A stretch of DNA of 64,000 nucleotides, taken from positions 1 through 64,000 of the forward strand of contig CAZUCC010000016.1 of assembly GCA_964619065.1 (NCBI GenBank), given 5' to 3'. The stretch comes from JANXUC01 sp964619065 (lineage in GTDB: Bacteria > Acidobacteriota > Terriglobia > Terriglobales > Acidobacteriaceae). Of this stretch, positions 17,351 through 26,503 are shown one piece after another (position 1 is the first letter of the stretch; each line of letters opens with the position of its first letter). The notes beneath the pieces are model-generated. The model was not told the origin of the DNA, did not search any database, and saw only the letters and a program-made list of their open reading frames with translations. Position numbers and translations under genes: made by a program.

Positions 17351-17543
17351 ACTTCAAAATATAAGCAGGCAGTCTGCCAATCGCAGGAAGATCATGTTGA
17401 AACACCACCGGGGACGAAACGGGCGTGGAGAGGGCTAGAAACAATGTCCGTTGTGATGAAACAGTAAGGGCAAGACAAACCGCTCGTGCGCCATCTTCAA
17501 GGAACTGGATTCAGTGCGATGAGCGCATCCGGAATTCCATAGC

Positions 17544-18074
17544 TCATTCTTTGTTCAAGCCTGTTTTGTTGTGCTCCACAGGTTCTTCCGTAACCCATTC
17601 CCAAGCTCGCTTCCCATTTGGCAACAGGACAGGCTTGGCCTCGCCATATTGTCCGAGCCGTCGTAAGATCGTCGTCACGGTCGCCACAGGATCACGGTGA
17701 TTTTCCAGGGAAAACCCCTGGAATCGAAGCCTGTCGCGCACCTGATGAGCTCGCAACGGCATACGCGCTTGTAATAATGCTATCCGGCATGCGTTGGTCA
17801 ATCCAGGCACGTGCGAGGGCTGGCCTTCACGCCCCGGCGTTCCCGATAAATCCATCGGCAGTACAGAGCAGTCAAATATCAGCGTCAGTCCCACCAACGT
17901 TTGTTTTACCGCGCCAATCCGCTTCATGATCTGCGAGCGTTGGCGCATAAGGGCGTCCAGTTCCTGACGAGCAGCGCGAACCACTTCCGCTGCGTGGTGA
18001 GAAAACGCCGCCGGATCGGTTCCCTCGCTCTGTATCTGGTTCACTATGGGTTCACTCACCACCCGACCAGCCAT
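17544..18074 (-). CDS. Hypothetical protein with coiled coil and winged-helix-like C-terminus
   Basis: 176 residues from ATG 18074, which has GGAGG eight bases upstream; a longer frame starts at 18194. A coiled-coil segment spans RQELDALMRQRSQIMKRIGAVK. The C-terminal 75 residues (TNACRIALLQARMPLRAHQVRDRLRF ... VATVTTILRRLGQ...WEWV) resemble winged-helix repressor-type folds in which a strand-turn follows two helices, so DNA binding is a reasonable but untested guess. No neighbours are close on the same strand. Confidence 0.55.
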   Translation of the reverse strand: MAGRVVSEPIVNQIQSEGTDPAAFSHHAAEVVRAARQELDALMRQRSQIMKRIGAVKQTLVGLTLIFDCSVLPMDLSGTPGREGQPSHVPGLTNACRIALLQARMPLRAHQVRDRLRFQGFSLENHRDPVATVTTILRRLGQYGEAKPVLLPNGKRAWEWVTEEPVEHNKTGLNKE

Positions 18075-18381
18075 CGTCCGTGCCTCCAGAGGGAGAAGCT
18101 CTTTCTTATATTTAGACGAATTCGAAGAAGAAAGGCGAGGAGTTCGTGGCGATGTCACAACCAATGGGACAAAGCGCATTGGGAGAGTGACCAATAACAG
18201 GAGTTCAAGCGTATTTAAGTGCTCCGACTGCGGGAGACGGGAGGGTTTGCTGTGTGCACATCAAAATTTGGGCATCGCTCCTTCCTGGCGATTAGCTTTG
18301 AGACGAAATTTCGATCGTGCTGATTGACACCTTCCCCGCCCCAGCACTACCATACGCGGTTCGCCTCCCTGAGGAGTTTTC
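18075..18381. other. Divergent promoter region
   Basis: 307 bases between the leftward hypothetical gene and the rightward PD40-amidohydrolase gene. It holds the promoter described at 18324-18353. No other structure is seen. Confidence 0.5.
18324..18353 (+). promoter_or_regulatory. Candidate sigma70 promoter for the PD40-amidohydrolase gene
   Basis: Perfect TTGACA at 18324-18329 followed after 18 bases by TACCAT (four of six matches to TATAAT) at 18348-18353. The gene's ATG at 18382 is 28 bases further on with GAGGAG before it, consistent with a short leader. Confidence 0.45.
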
Positions 18382-21300
18382 ATGAAACGTTCAACTGTTA
18401 GCATCTTCCTGACTTCGCTTGTCTTCGTTCTAAATCTTTCTTTTCTTGCAACCGCAGCGCCCGCCCAGCGCGCGAAAAAAGACAAGAACACGACGGCGAA
18501 GCCTGACGCCAAGAAGTCCGATGCCAAGGAAGATCCTCTTCCTTTGAAGCCGGCACGCAAGATTGAGTTCACCACCGATGAAGGAACTTGGCTCTCGCTC
18601 GATGTTTCTCCCGACGGCCAGACCATCATATTCGACCTGATCGGCGACCTGTACTCCATGCCCATCTCCGGGGGAGAAGCAACGAAGGTGACCAGTGGTA
18701 TGGGCTTCAATGGCCAACCCGCATACTCGCCAGACGGCAAGAAGATCGCGTTCACCAGCGATCGGGGGGGCTCGGAAAACGTTTGGATTGCCGACGCCAA
18801 CGGCGCAAATCCCAAGCAACTCAGCCACGACGAGCAAAGTGAATTCGCCTCTCCCGCATGGACCCCCGACGGGAACTATGTCATCGCTGGACGCACGACC
18901 CAGTTTCCTATCGGCGCTTCCGAACTATGGATGTACCACGTAAAAGGCGGCGGAGGTGTGCAAGTTACAAAGTCCCATACCAAATCTGACGCTAGGCCGC
19001 GTCAGTGGACGAACACCATCGGCGCCTCGCCCTCAAAGGATGGGCGGTATCTCTATTATGCTTCGCGCCAGAATCCTCATGGTTTCTATAATGTTACCCT
19101 CCCTCTCTCGCAGATCACACGCCGCGATCGTATGACTGGCGATGAAGATCCGATTACCGACGCTCCCGGCAGCGCCATGCGTCCGGTAATTTCCCCAGAT
19201 GGAACGAAACTCGTCTATGCCACGCGCTACGAAACGGAAACCGGATTCCGCATTCGCGACCTGAAGAATGGCGAGGAGCACTGGCTAAAATACCCTGTCC
19301 AGCGCGATGATCAGGAGTCCTTGTTCACGCGTGACTTTATGCCGGGCTATGCCTTCACGCCGGATGGAAAAGATGTGATCGCCTCTTGGGGAGGCAAAAT
19401 TCACCGCATCTCTGTTGCTTCAGGCGACGAAAAAGAGATTCCCTTCACCGCAAAAGTCTCACGCGACCAAGGCCCAGACCTAAATCTGGCTATGCGGGTT
19501 GAGGAAGGCCCCGTGCAGCTGCGTCTGATTCAACAGCCCGTGCAATCACCCGACGGGCGGCGCCTGGTGTTCTCCGCCCTAACGCATCTGTATATCATGG
19601 ATATTCCCGCGGGCACTCCCAAGCGCCTGACGAACACCGATTCCCGCGAATTCGGACCCGCATGGTCGCCAGATGGACAATGGATTGCCTATGTAACCTG
19701 GTCCGAAGATGGCGGGCAAATTTGGAAGACGCGGGCCGACGGACAAGGCACGCCGCAACAATTGACGCGGGTTCCCGCCTACTACCGCGATTTAAGTTTT
19801 TCTCCCGATGGAACGAGACTTGTTGCTCTGCGCGCCCCCCGGCAAGCTCGCATCGAGCAATTCGACGAATGGGATCACACTACCGCGAATTTAGATCTCA
19901 TCTGGCTCCCCTCTGACGGAGGCGATGCCAATCTGATTCTTCCTGCCCGGGGCGCGGCCCACCCCCATTTTGGATCGGAACCCGACCGTATTTATGTGTA
20001 TTCCGAAAATGGTTTGATCTCGCTTCGCTATGACGGCACAGATCGCAGAACGCTTCTGAAGGTTGTCGGCAAGAGTTGGTTTCCCGATCCCGACAAACCC
20101 GATGGCACACCAGCCGATGATGTGCGCATCAGTCCCGATGGCCAGTGGGCGTTAGCGCAGGTGAGCAATCAGGTCTATCTGTTGGCGGTTCCTCGCCTCG
20201 GCGGGGAAGCTGTAACTGTGGATGTCTCCAAGTCCCCGGTTCCCATGCGCAAAATCACTGAGGTTGGCGGCGACTATATGGATTTCGCCAACAACGGCAA
20301 AACTGTCGTTTGGGCAGAAGGCTCTACGTTTTTCCGACTGCCGACTGACCAGGTTGAATTTGAAACACCCAAAAAAGCTGACGACCAGAAGCCCAGCGAC
20401 AAACCCGCACCGAAGCTGGCGTCACCCAAAGTTGCATACGTTCCTGTTCCGGAACCATCGGAGTCGGACACAAAGAAGGACGATAAGGGGAAGCTCCCTA
20501 AACTGCATCCCGAAGAGATTGCTGTGAACCTGCAATTCCCGCGGCACACGCCCTCGGGAACAGCGGTGCTTCGTGGCGCCCGCGTTATTACCATGCACGG
20601 CGATGACGTTATCGAAAACGGTGACATTGTTGTGAAGGACAATCGCATTGTCGCGGTGGGCAAGCAAGGTGCCGTCGCGGTCCCAACAGAAGCCAAAGTC
20701 ATCGATGTCGCAGGCAAGACTATCGTCCCTGGATTCATTGACACCCATCCGCACTGGAACGAAATTCGCCGGACCGTGATGGATGTGCAGAACTGGAGCT
20801 TTCTCGCCAACCTTGCCTATGGTGTCACTGCGGGTCGGGATCCCCAGACTGCCACGAACGACATGTTCGCCTACCAGGATCTCGTCGATACCGGTGAAAT
20901 TCTTGGCCCACGCGCCTACTCAACCGGTCCCGGTGTCTTCCCCGACACAGACTTTCAGTCTCTCGACGACGCCAAGGCTGTGGTTGAGCGCTACCGCAAG
21001 TTCTACCACACGACTTATCTCAAGTCGTATTTGGTCGGAAACCGCAAACAGCGTCAGTGGATGGTTATGGCCTGCAAACTGGAAGGTGTCATGCCAACGA
21101 CCGAAGGCGGCCTGGACATGAAGCTCAATCTTACCCATGCGCTCGACGGCTTCAGCGGCAACGAACACAGCATGCCGATTACACCGTTGTTCAAGGATGT
21201 GGTCGAGTTCTGGTCACGCTCCGGTATCTTCTACACGCCTACCTTTATCGTGGCCTACGGCGGCCCTTGGGCGGAAAACTATTTCTACGAGACCACCGAA

Positions 21301-21789
21301 GTGCATGACGATGCCAAGGTTCGTCATTTCATTCCGCATAACATCGTAGATGATCGCGCACGCCGCCGTACTATATGGACTCGCAAAGACGAACTCGCTT
21401 TCCCGCGCCTCGCCGCGCAGGATAATAAGCTGATCAAGGCCGGAGGCAAAGTCTGTGTCGGCAGCCACGGACAGTTTCAGGGGCTCGGCTACCACTGGGA
21501 AATGTGGTCGCTCGCCTCGGGTGGTGTGAGTAATATGGAAGTTCTCAAATCAGCGACCCTCCATGGCGCAGAAGCCATTGGGTTAGCGCAAGACCTCGGC
21601 TCCATCGAAGCAGGTAAACTTGCCGACCTCGTTGTGCTGAATCAGAATCCTCTCGACGACATTCGTAATACCAATACGATTGATTATGTCATGAAAAATG
21701 GAGAGTTATTTCAGGGGGACACTCTGAACCAGGTTTATCCGGTCGAGAAACCGCTGGCACCGCTCTGGTGGTGGAACGAGAAACCATGA
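18382..21789 (+). CDS. Secreted PD40 beta-propeller/amidohydrolase fusion protein
   Basis: 1135 residues. A signal peptide (residues 1-28, ending TAAPAQ) is followed by a Lys/Asp-rich linker and about a dozen WD40/PD40 blades with repeated SPDG motifs (for example LDVSPDGQTII, PAYSPDGKKIAFTSDRGG, PAWSPDGQWIAYVTW), covering roughly residues 55-650. The C-terminal 400 residues form an amidohydrolase with GARVITMHGDDVIENGDIVVKD, the metal-binding TIVPGFIDTHPHW and the closing pattern AGKLADLVVLNQNPL. The strand-eight position reads VCVGSHGQFQG, a His where many amidohydrolases have Asp. Function is likely peptidase- or dipeptidase-like; the substrate is unknown. The ATG follows GAGGAG. Confidence 0.88.
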   Translation: MKRSTVSIFLTSLVFVLNLSFLATAAPAQRAKKDKNTTAKPDAKKSDAKEDPLPLKPARKIEFTTDEGTWLSLDVSPDGQTIIFDLIGDLYSMPISGGEATKVTSGMGFNGQPAYSPDGKKIAFTSDRGGSENVWIADANGANPKQLSHDEQSEFASPAWTPDGNYVIAGRTTQFPIGASELWMYHVKGGGGVQVTKSHTKSDARPRQWTNTIGASPSKDGRYLYYASRQNPHGFYNVTLPLSQITRRDRMTGDEDPITDAPGSAMRPVISPDGTKLVYATRYETETGFRIRDLKNGEEHWLKYPVQRDDQESLFTRDFMPGYAFTPDGKDVIASWGGKIHRISVASGDEKEIPFTAKVSRDQGPDLNLAMRVEEGPVQLRLIQQPVQSPDGRRLVFSALTHLYIMDIPAGTPKRLTNTDSREFGPAWSPDGQWIAYVTWSEDGGQIWKTRADGQGTPQQLTRVPAYYRDLSFSPDGTRLVALRAPRQARIEQFDEWDHTTANLDLIWLPSDGGDANLILPARGAAHPHFGSEPDRIYVYSENGLISLRYDGTDRRTLLKVVGKSWFPDPDKPDGTPADDVRISPDGQWALAQVSNQVYLLAVPRLGGEAVTVDVSKSPVPMRKITEVGGDYMDFANNGKTVVWAEGSTFFRLPTDQVEFETPKKADDQKPSDKPAPKLASPKVAYVPVPEPSESDTKKDDKGKLPKLHPEEIAVNLQFPRHTPSGTAVLRGARVITMHGDDVIENGDIVVKDNRIVAVGKQGAVAVPTEAKVIDVAGKTIVPGFIDTHPHWNEIRRTVMDVQNWSFLANLAYGVTAGRDPQTATNDMFAYQDLVDTGEILGPRAYSTGPGVFPDTDFQSLDDAKAVVERYRKFYHTTYLKSYLVGNRKQRQWMVMACKLEGVMPTTEGGLDMKLNLTHALDGFSGNEHSMPITPLFKDVVEFWSRSGIFYTPTFIVAYGGPWAENYFYETTEVHDDAKVRHFIPHNIVDDRARRRTIWTRKDELAFPRLAAQDNKLIKAGGKVCVGSHGQFQGLGYHWEMWSLASGGVSNMEVLKSATLHGAEAIGLAQDLGSIEAGKLADLVVLNQNPLDDIRNTNTIDYVMKNGELFQGDTLNQVYPVEKPLAPLWWWNEKP

Positions 21790-21908
21790 GTGGATAAGAA
21801 ATTCAGGGGCAGAGTTCAAGAAGACACGGCTCTAGAGTAGGTCTGAATAAGCCTTGCTTTAGGTAGTGCAACGCTTTGGCCCGGCAAAAACCATTCATAC
21901 CTACTTTG

Positions 21909-21936
21909 GTTGCGCTATCTTCGTTGCGCTATCTTC
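21909..21936. repeat. Perfect tandem duplication, 14 bp x 2
   Basis: GTTGCGCTATCTTC occurs twice without a gap (21909-21922, 21923-21936), between the end of the PD40-amidohydrolase gene and the end of the symporter gene. It belongs to the set of four intergenic duplications. Confidence 0.9.
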
Positions 21937-21941
21937 GGAGA

Positions 21942-23408
21942 TCAATATGTCGTTCGGGCGGAAAAAACTAAACTACTCGTGTAACCAACCAGGAAGGTAA
22001 AAATACTGCCCAAAGCCACATACCAGGTAAATGGAACCTTAGTAAACTGCCACAGATAGAGGTTGGTGATCAACCCACAAAGCATGCCCGCCATGGCACC
22101 GAGTTCTGTAGCTTTCTTAGTCAGAGCTCCTAAAAGAAATACGCCAAGTAGTGCTCCATAAGCTACCGAAGTAATCGACAGACCAAGTTCGACCACCTTC
22201 CCTCCTCTGCGTGACAAGATTGCCAGCGCAAAAAGCACCACTCCCCACAGAACCGTTGCCACGCGCGACAGAAACAGAAGGCGCTTTTCGGTCGAAGCTG
22301 GACGAATCCTGGCATAGAAATCCAGAATCGTCGCGGAGGAGAGCGAGTTCAACGCCGCACTGAGGTTCGACATGGCCGCCGCAAGAATGGCCGCGATCAG
22401 CAGGCCACTAACTCCATGCGGCATTCGCGTCACGATAAACGTTGGGAATATCTTGTCGGTCTTGGCGAATGCAATTGAGGGTGGGAACATTCCGTAGTAA
22501 ACAAACAACATGGTGCCGACCGCCAGAAACAAAGCAAATTGAAAGAACACGGCAACGCCACTGGCCAGCAACGCCAGTTGGGACTGACGCATCGTCTTGG
22601 CAGCGAGTAACCGCTGCACGATGAGTTGATCGGTTCCGTGGCTGGCGGTTGTGAGAAACGCTCCTCCGATCACGCCTGACCAGAACGTATACGTCTTGTA
22701 GAAGTCCCAGGAGAAATCCAACATGTGGAATTTGCCGGCTTCTCCGGCAACCGCGCTGACAGTGTGCCATCCTCCAGGCACGAGGTGCAAAATCGTGAAA
22801 AAGCCGATAATCGTCCCACTGACGTAAATCGCAATCTGGATCACATCTGTCCATATCACCGCCGCCATTCCACCTTCAAATGTATAAATCAAAGTCAGAG
22901 CAGTAACGATAGCAATGGCTGCCACATCCCGGTCAAACTCACTAAAACCGGACATAAAACTCGAGAGTGCAATGCCAACAACGATTGCGACTGCAAAAAT
23001 CCGCACACCTTCAGCGGCCGCACGGGTGATCAAAAATAGCCCCGCGGTGAAGGAACGGAGTTTTTGTCCGAAACGGTGTTCGATCAACTGATACGCCGTG
23101 AATAGATCTCCGCGAAAATATTGGGGAATCAGCACGAAGCTGATGACGACGCGGCCTACAAGGTACCCGAGTACGAGTTGGAGGAACCCAAAATTCCGCT
23201 CGTAAGCCAAGCCGGGTACGCTAATCACCGTCAACGTACTGGTTTCAGCCGCAACGATGGAAAGAGAGATGGCCCACCACGGAATACTTTTGTCAGCGAG
23301 AAAATAGTCCTTCAGCGATCGTCGTTTCTTGCGAAAACGAAGGCCAAACATCGTGATTCCGACCAAGTAAATCGCGATAATTGCAAGGTCGAGTGTGCTT
23401 AATCCCAT
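21942..23408 (-). CDS. Sodium:solute symporter (SSS family), probable galactose transporter
   Basis: 488 residues with about 13 hydrophobic segments. SSS features include LDLAIIAIYLVGITMFGLRFRKKRRSL at the N-terminus, DYFLADKSIPWWAISLSIVAAETSTLT (the Na+-site region of TM1) and YTFEGGMAAVIWTDVIQ. It is the last gene of the leftward galK-galE-galT-GH97 set, 63 bases after the GH97 stop, so a Na+/galactose symport role (SGLT-like) is inferred from context. The sequence alone does not prove the sugar. Start ATG 23408 has no strong ribosome site, so coupling to the upstream gene is possible. Confidence 0.82.
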   Translation of the reverse strand: MGLSTLDLAIIAIYLVGITMFGLRFRKKRRSLKDYFLADKSIPWWAISLSIVAAETSTLTVISVPGLAYERNFGFLQLVLGYLVGRVVISFVLIPQYFRGDLFTAYQLIEHRFGQKLRSFTAGLFLITRAAAEGVRIFAVAIVVGIALSSFMSGFSEFDRDVAAIAIVTALTLIYTFEGGMAAVIWTDVIQIAIYVSGTIIGFFTILHLVPGGWHTVSAVAGEAGKFHMLDFSWDFYKTYTFWSGVIGGAFLTTASHGTDQLIVQRLLAAKTMRQSQLALLASGVAVFFQFALFLAVGTMLFVYYGMFPPSIAFAKTDKIFPTFIVTRMPHGVSGLLIAAILAAAMSNLSAALNSLSSATILDFYARIRPASTEKRLLFLSRVATVLWGVVLFALAILSRRGGKVVELGLSITSVAYGALLGVFLLGALTKKATELGAMAGMLCGLITNLYLWQFTKVPFTWYVALGSIFTFLVGYTSSLVFSARTTY

Positions 23409-23471
23409 AAGGAAACGGCTACCAATACAAGCCAGCGGTATTCATGACAGGCGCCTTGTCGCGGGTTAGTG

Positions 23472-25430
23472 TTACGGATGAATCCTCGCTGCCCAGCCAC
23501 CGCCCGGCGCTAACTGGATCTTAAGTTGGGTGCGGTTGTTCACCTGCACTTTGATCTTCTTATAGTCGCCCGCAAAGCGATCCGCGTTCACCCCATCCCG
23601 ATATGCATCCATCCAAAAGTTGCCCTCTGGCAGAAACGAAAAGTTGATTTCTAATTCGCGCGGCGTCCAATTTGTCATGGCCCCCACATACCAGTCCGAA
23701 CTCCGGCGGCGAGCCACGGCCACATACTCGGCGATGCGGCCGTCGAGCACCTTAGTTTCATCCCAAACACTGGGCACAGCGGCCAGAAACTCCATGGCTT
23801 CTGGTTCGCGAAGATAGTTGGAGGGGTTGTCGGCGAGCATCTGCAGCGGGCTCTCAAACACAACGTACATGGCGAGTTGATGGCAACGCGTCCCCAACGC
23901 CATCGGGCGGGCAAAGATCGGGGCAAACATATCTTGGGTGGCATTCAACATCGCCCCGGGTGTGTAATCCATGGGGCCTAAAAACATCCGGGTAAACGGC
24001 AGAGTGACGTTGTGTTTTGGATTCGTGTCCGCGCTCCACTTGCTCCATTCCATTCCCCGAACGCCTTCATTGCTGATGAGATTTGGCCACGTACGGGTCA
24101 TTGTCGCCGACCGCTGAGCACCGTGAAAATCCACCAGCATTTGCCGCTTCGCGGTTTCACGGCTCACCTTGTGATAAAAACCGATCATGACCTGATCGTC
24201 TCGCTGCATGAAGTCAACCTTGATGCCTTTTATCCCCCATTTCTGAAATTGATCGAGCGCGGGCACGAGTTGGTCATCGAGAGTTTTCCAGACTACCCAT
24301 AAAATGACGCCAACATGTTTCTGCTTGGCATAGGCGGTCAGTTCTGACATGTCAATTTCCGGAACAACTTCAAGTAAATTTCCGAGCTTGTACCAGCCTT
24401 CGTCGAGAATGATGTACTCGATACCGTATTTCGATGCAAAATCGATGTAGTATTTATACGTCGGTGTATTGACGCCTGACTTGAAATCCACGCCATAAAC
24501 GTTATTCGCGTTCCACCAGTCCCAAGCCACCTTTCCGGGTTTGATCCAGGAAGTATCTTGCACCTGCGACGGCTTCTCCAGCAGCCACACCAGCTGGTTG
24601 GTGATCAGGTCCCCGTCTTTTTCCGCAATGCCCATCAGGCGCCAGGGGAAAGTGCGCGTCCCTCGCGTCACTGCGATGTAGTCGGCAGGTTCTGCGACCC
24701 GGAAGTCACGATCGCGCTGCAGTTCTTCCTTGAGCGGATAGTGGGGAAACGTCACAGCGAGCGCATTGCCACTGGTTCCGTGAAACCAAAGCCCAGGGTA
24801 TTCCTCAACATCGGACTCGGCCATCGCAACCTTGACACCGCCGGCATCCACTACGGCAGGCAGGGTCGCCAACGAATCTGAAGGAATCTCCGACAGCTTG
24901 CGCGGAAGATAGACACGCTCATTGTGCGAGAACATGCTGTCCTCCTGCGGGTAATAGACGGTGAAGTCGCTGGGAAATTTGAACGTGGCTTCCTCACTGT
25001 AGACCTTCACTTCAATTTGCGGCAAAGAGGTTTCCAGCCGGTATGCCACGCCTGCATCGTAAGCACGAAATGTAACCGCAAGGCCGTCTTCCAGTTCCAG
25101 CCGCAGCTCGTTATAGTTCTCGCGAATCTTGGCGAATTTTTGTCGTACCACGGGTTCGACAATCTGGTCGTAACTGCGCTCTTTCGCACTGATAACACGG
25201 GAATGCAATCCCAAGGTATGGTGATCAATGTTGATGGAAAAAGTGGAATTCTCTAACAATAACTTGCCGTCGAACAACACATCGTACTGGAAGCGATCGC
25301 CCGGACTAACTACAACTTCGATCCGCTTGTTCGGCGAGTGGAGGCTGTATCTGGCTTGCGCAGTGGAAACGCCAACCAGTGAAAATACTGCCACCAGCAA
25401 AAGTAGCACCCTATCGATCACGCGATTCAT
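23472..25430 (-). CDS. GH97 glycosidase, probable retaining alpha-galactosidase
   Basis: 652 residues from ATG 25430 (GAGG before it; a longer frame starts at 25499 inside galT). A signal peptide ends STAQA (about residue 26). An N-terminal beta-sandwich (LHSPNKRIEVVVSPG...) leads to the TIM-barrel with VAWDWWNANNVYG, EYIILDEGWYKLG and WGIKGIKVDFMQRDDQ. GH97 includes inverting alpha-glucosidases (SusB type), which lack an Asp in that last motif, and retaining alpha-galactosidases, which have it. Asp406 here is therefore the candidate nucleophile, and the SNEGVRGMEW segment (Glu455, Glu461) carries conserved acids. Its place 8 bases after galT agrees with release of galactose. Confidence 0.88.
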   Translation of the reverse strand: MNRVIDRVLLLLVAVFSLVGVSTAQARYSLHSPNKRIEVVVSPGDRFQYDVLFDGKLLLENSTFSINIDHHTLGLHSRVISAKERSYDQIVEPVVRQKFAKIRENYNELRLELEDGLAVTFRAYDAGVAYRLETSLPQIEVKVYSEEATFKFPSDFTVYYPQEDSMFSHNERVYLPRKLSEIPSDSLATLPAVVDAGGVKVAMAESDVEEYPGLWFHGTSGNALAVTFPHYPLKEELQRDRDFRVAEPADYIAVTRGTRTFPWRLMGIAEKDGDLITNQLVWLLEKPSQVQDTSWIKPGKVAWDWWNANNVYGVDFKSGVNTPTYKYYIDFASKYGIEYIILDEGWYKLGNLLEVVPEIDMSELTAYAKQKHVGVILWVVWKTLDDQLVPALDQFQKWGIKGIKVDFMQRDDQVMIGFYHKVSRETAKRQMLVDFHGAQRSATMTRTWPNLISNEGVRGMEWSKWSADTNPKHNVTLPFTRMFLGPMDYTPGAMLNATQDMFAPIFARPMALGTRCHQLAMYVVFESPLQMLADNPSNYLREPEAMEFLAAVPSVWDETKVLDGRIAEYVAVARRRSSDWYVGAMTNWTPRELEINFSFLPEGNFWMDAYRDGVNADRFAGDYKKIKVQVNNRTQLKIQLAPGGGWAARIHP

Positions 25431-25438
25431 AGCAAACC

Positions 25439-26503
25439 TCATTTCATTTTGTCGGCCGGGCGGTCTAAGTAGTGTTCGGCCGGTACATCGCGTAACCATT
25501 GCGCTGCGGTTTCTGCGGTGATATCCCGCTGCGGCATACTTAACATTTCGTAACCCACCATGAATTTTTTTACCGTTGCCGAGCGTAGCAACGGCGGATA
25601 GAAATGCGCATGCAAGTGAAATTCAGGATGGGCCTGACCATCAGTTGGGCGCTGATGAAAACCCATTGTGTACGGAAATGAAGTTCGAAAGAGGTTGTCA
25701 TAGCGAATGGTGGTCTGCCGGAGTATATCGGCGAGGGAGGTGCGCTCCCCGTCATTCAGTTCATCCAGACCCAATACGCATCTCCTGCTGACCAGCAGAG
25801 TTTCAAAAGGCCAGACAGCCCAGAACGGCACCAGCAAAACGAAATGATCGTTCTCACAAACCAACCGCTCTCGCTTCTCGAGTTCAAGTGCCAAGTAGTC
25901 GCCGAGCAACGTCGAGCCATGCCGTTGGCGGTAGTCCCCAAATGCGGCCAGCTCTTTCGTCAATTCATTGGGCAGAGTCTCATTGGCCCAGATCTGACCG
26001 TGCGGATGCGGATTGCTACATCCCATGATTGCGCCACGGTTTTCAAAAATCTGCACGGATTGGATGTGTGACTGGCTTCCGAGTTCGCGGAACTCGTCCG
26101 CCCAGGTGTCCACCAAGTTTCGCAGTTCCGGAACGCTCATTCGAGCCATCGTGAGATCGTGCCGCGGCGAGAAGCAAACCACACGACAACGCCCAACTTC
26201 GCTGTGCGCGACAAACAGGCCCTTTTCCTGAATTTCCTGGGTGGGTGTATCCGGTTTCAACGCGGCAAAGTCATTGTCAAAAACAAACGTCCGCGTATAA
26301 GCGGGATTCCTTGCTCCGCCCGCCCGCACATTGCCCGGACAAAGATAGCAGCCGGGATCGAACGTCGCCTGAGTTTCCGGCGGTACGTCCTCCACCTGTC
26401 CCTGCCACGGCCGTTGTGTACGGTGCGGTGAGACCAGTACCCATTCACGAGTCATCGGATTGAAGCGACGGTGCGGATGCGTGGCTAAATCGGAGAAGTT
26501 CAT
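25439..26503 (-). CDS. galT: Galactose-1-phosphate uridylyltransferase
   Basis: 354 residues, a normal length. The catalytic HPH motif (SNPHPHGQIWAN, His166-Pro-His168) carries the uridylylated His. Cys52 and Cys55 (CYLCPGN) are positioned as metal ligands. Transfers UMP from UDP-glucose to galactose-1-phosphate in the Leloir pathway. Its first four bases overlap the galE stop (26500-26503) and GH97 begins 8 bases after its stop, so galE, galT and GH97 are almost certainly one transcript. Confidence 0.97.
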   Translation of the reverse strand: MNFSDLATHPHRRFNPMTREWVLVSPHRTQRPWQGQVEDVPPETQATFDPGCYLCPGNVRAGGARNPAYTRTFVFDNDFAALKPDTPTQEIQEKGLFVAHSEVGRCRVVCFSPRHDLTMARMSVPELRNLVDTWADEFRELGSQSHIQSVQIFENRGAIMGCSNPHPHGQIWANETLPNELTKELAAFGDYRQRHGSTLLGDYLALELEKRERLVCENDHFVLLVPFWAVWPFETLLVSRRCVLGLDELNDGERTSLADILRQTTIRYDNLFRTSFPYTMGFHQRPTDGQAHPEFHLHAHFYPPLLRSATVKKFMVGYEMLSMPQRDITAETAAQWLRDVPAEHYLDRPADKMK

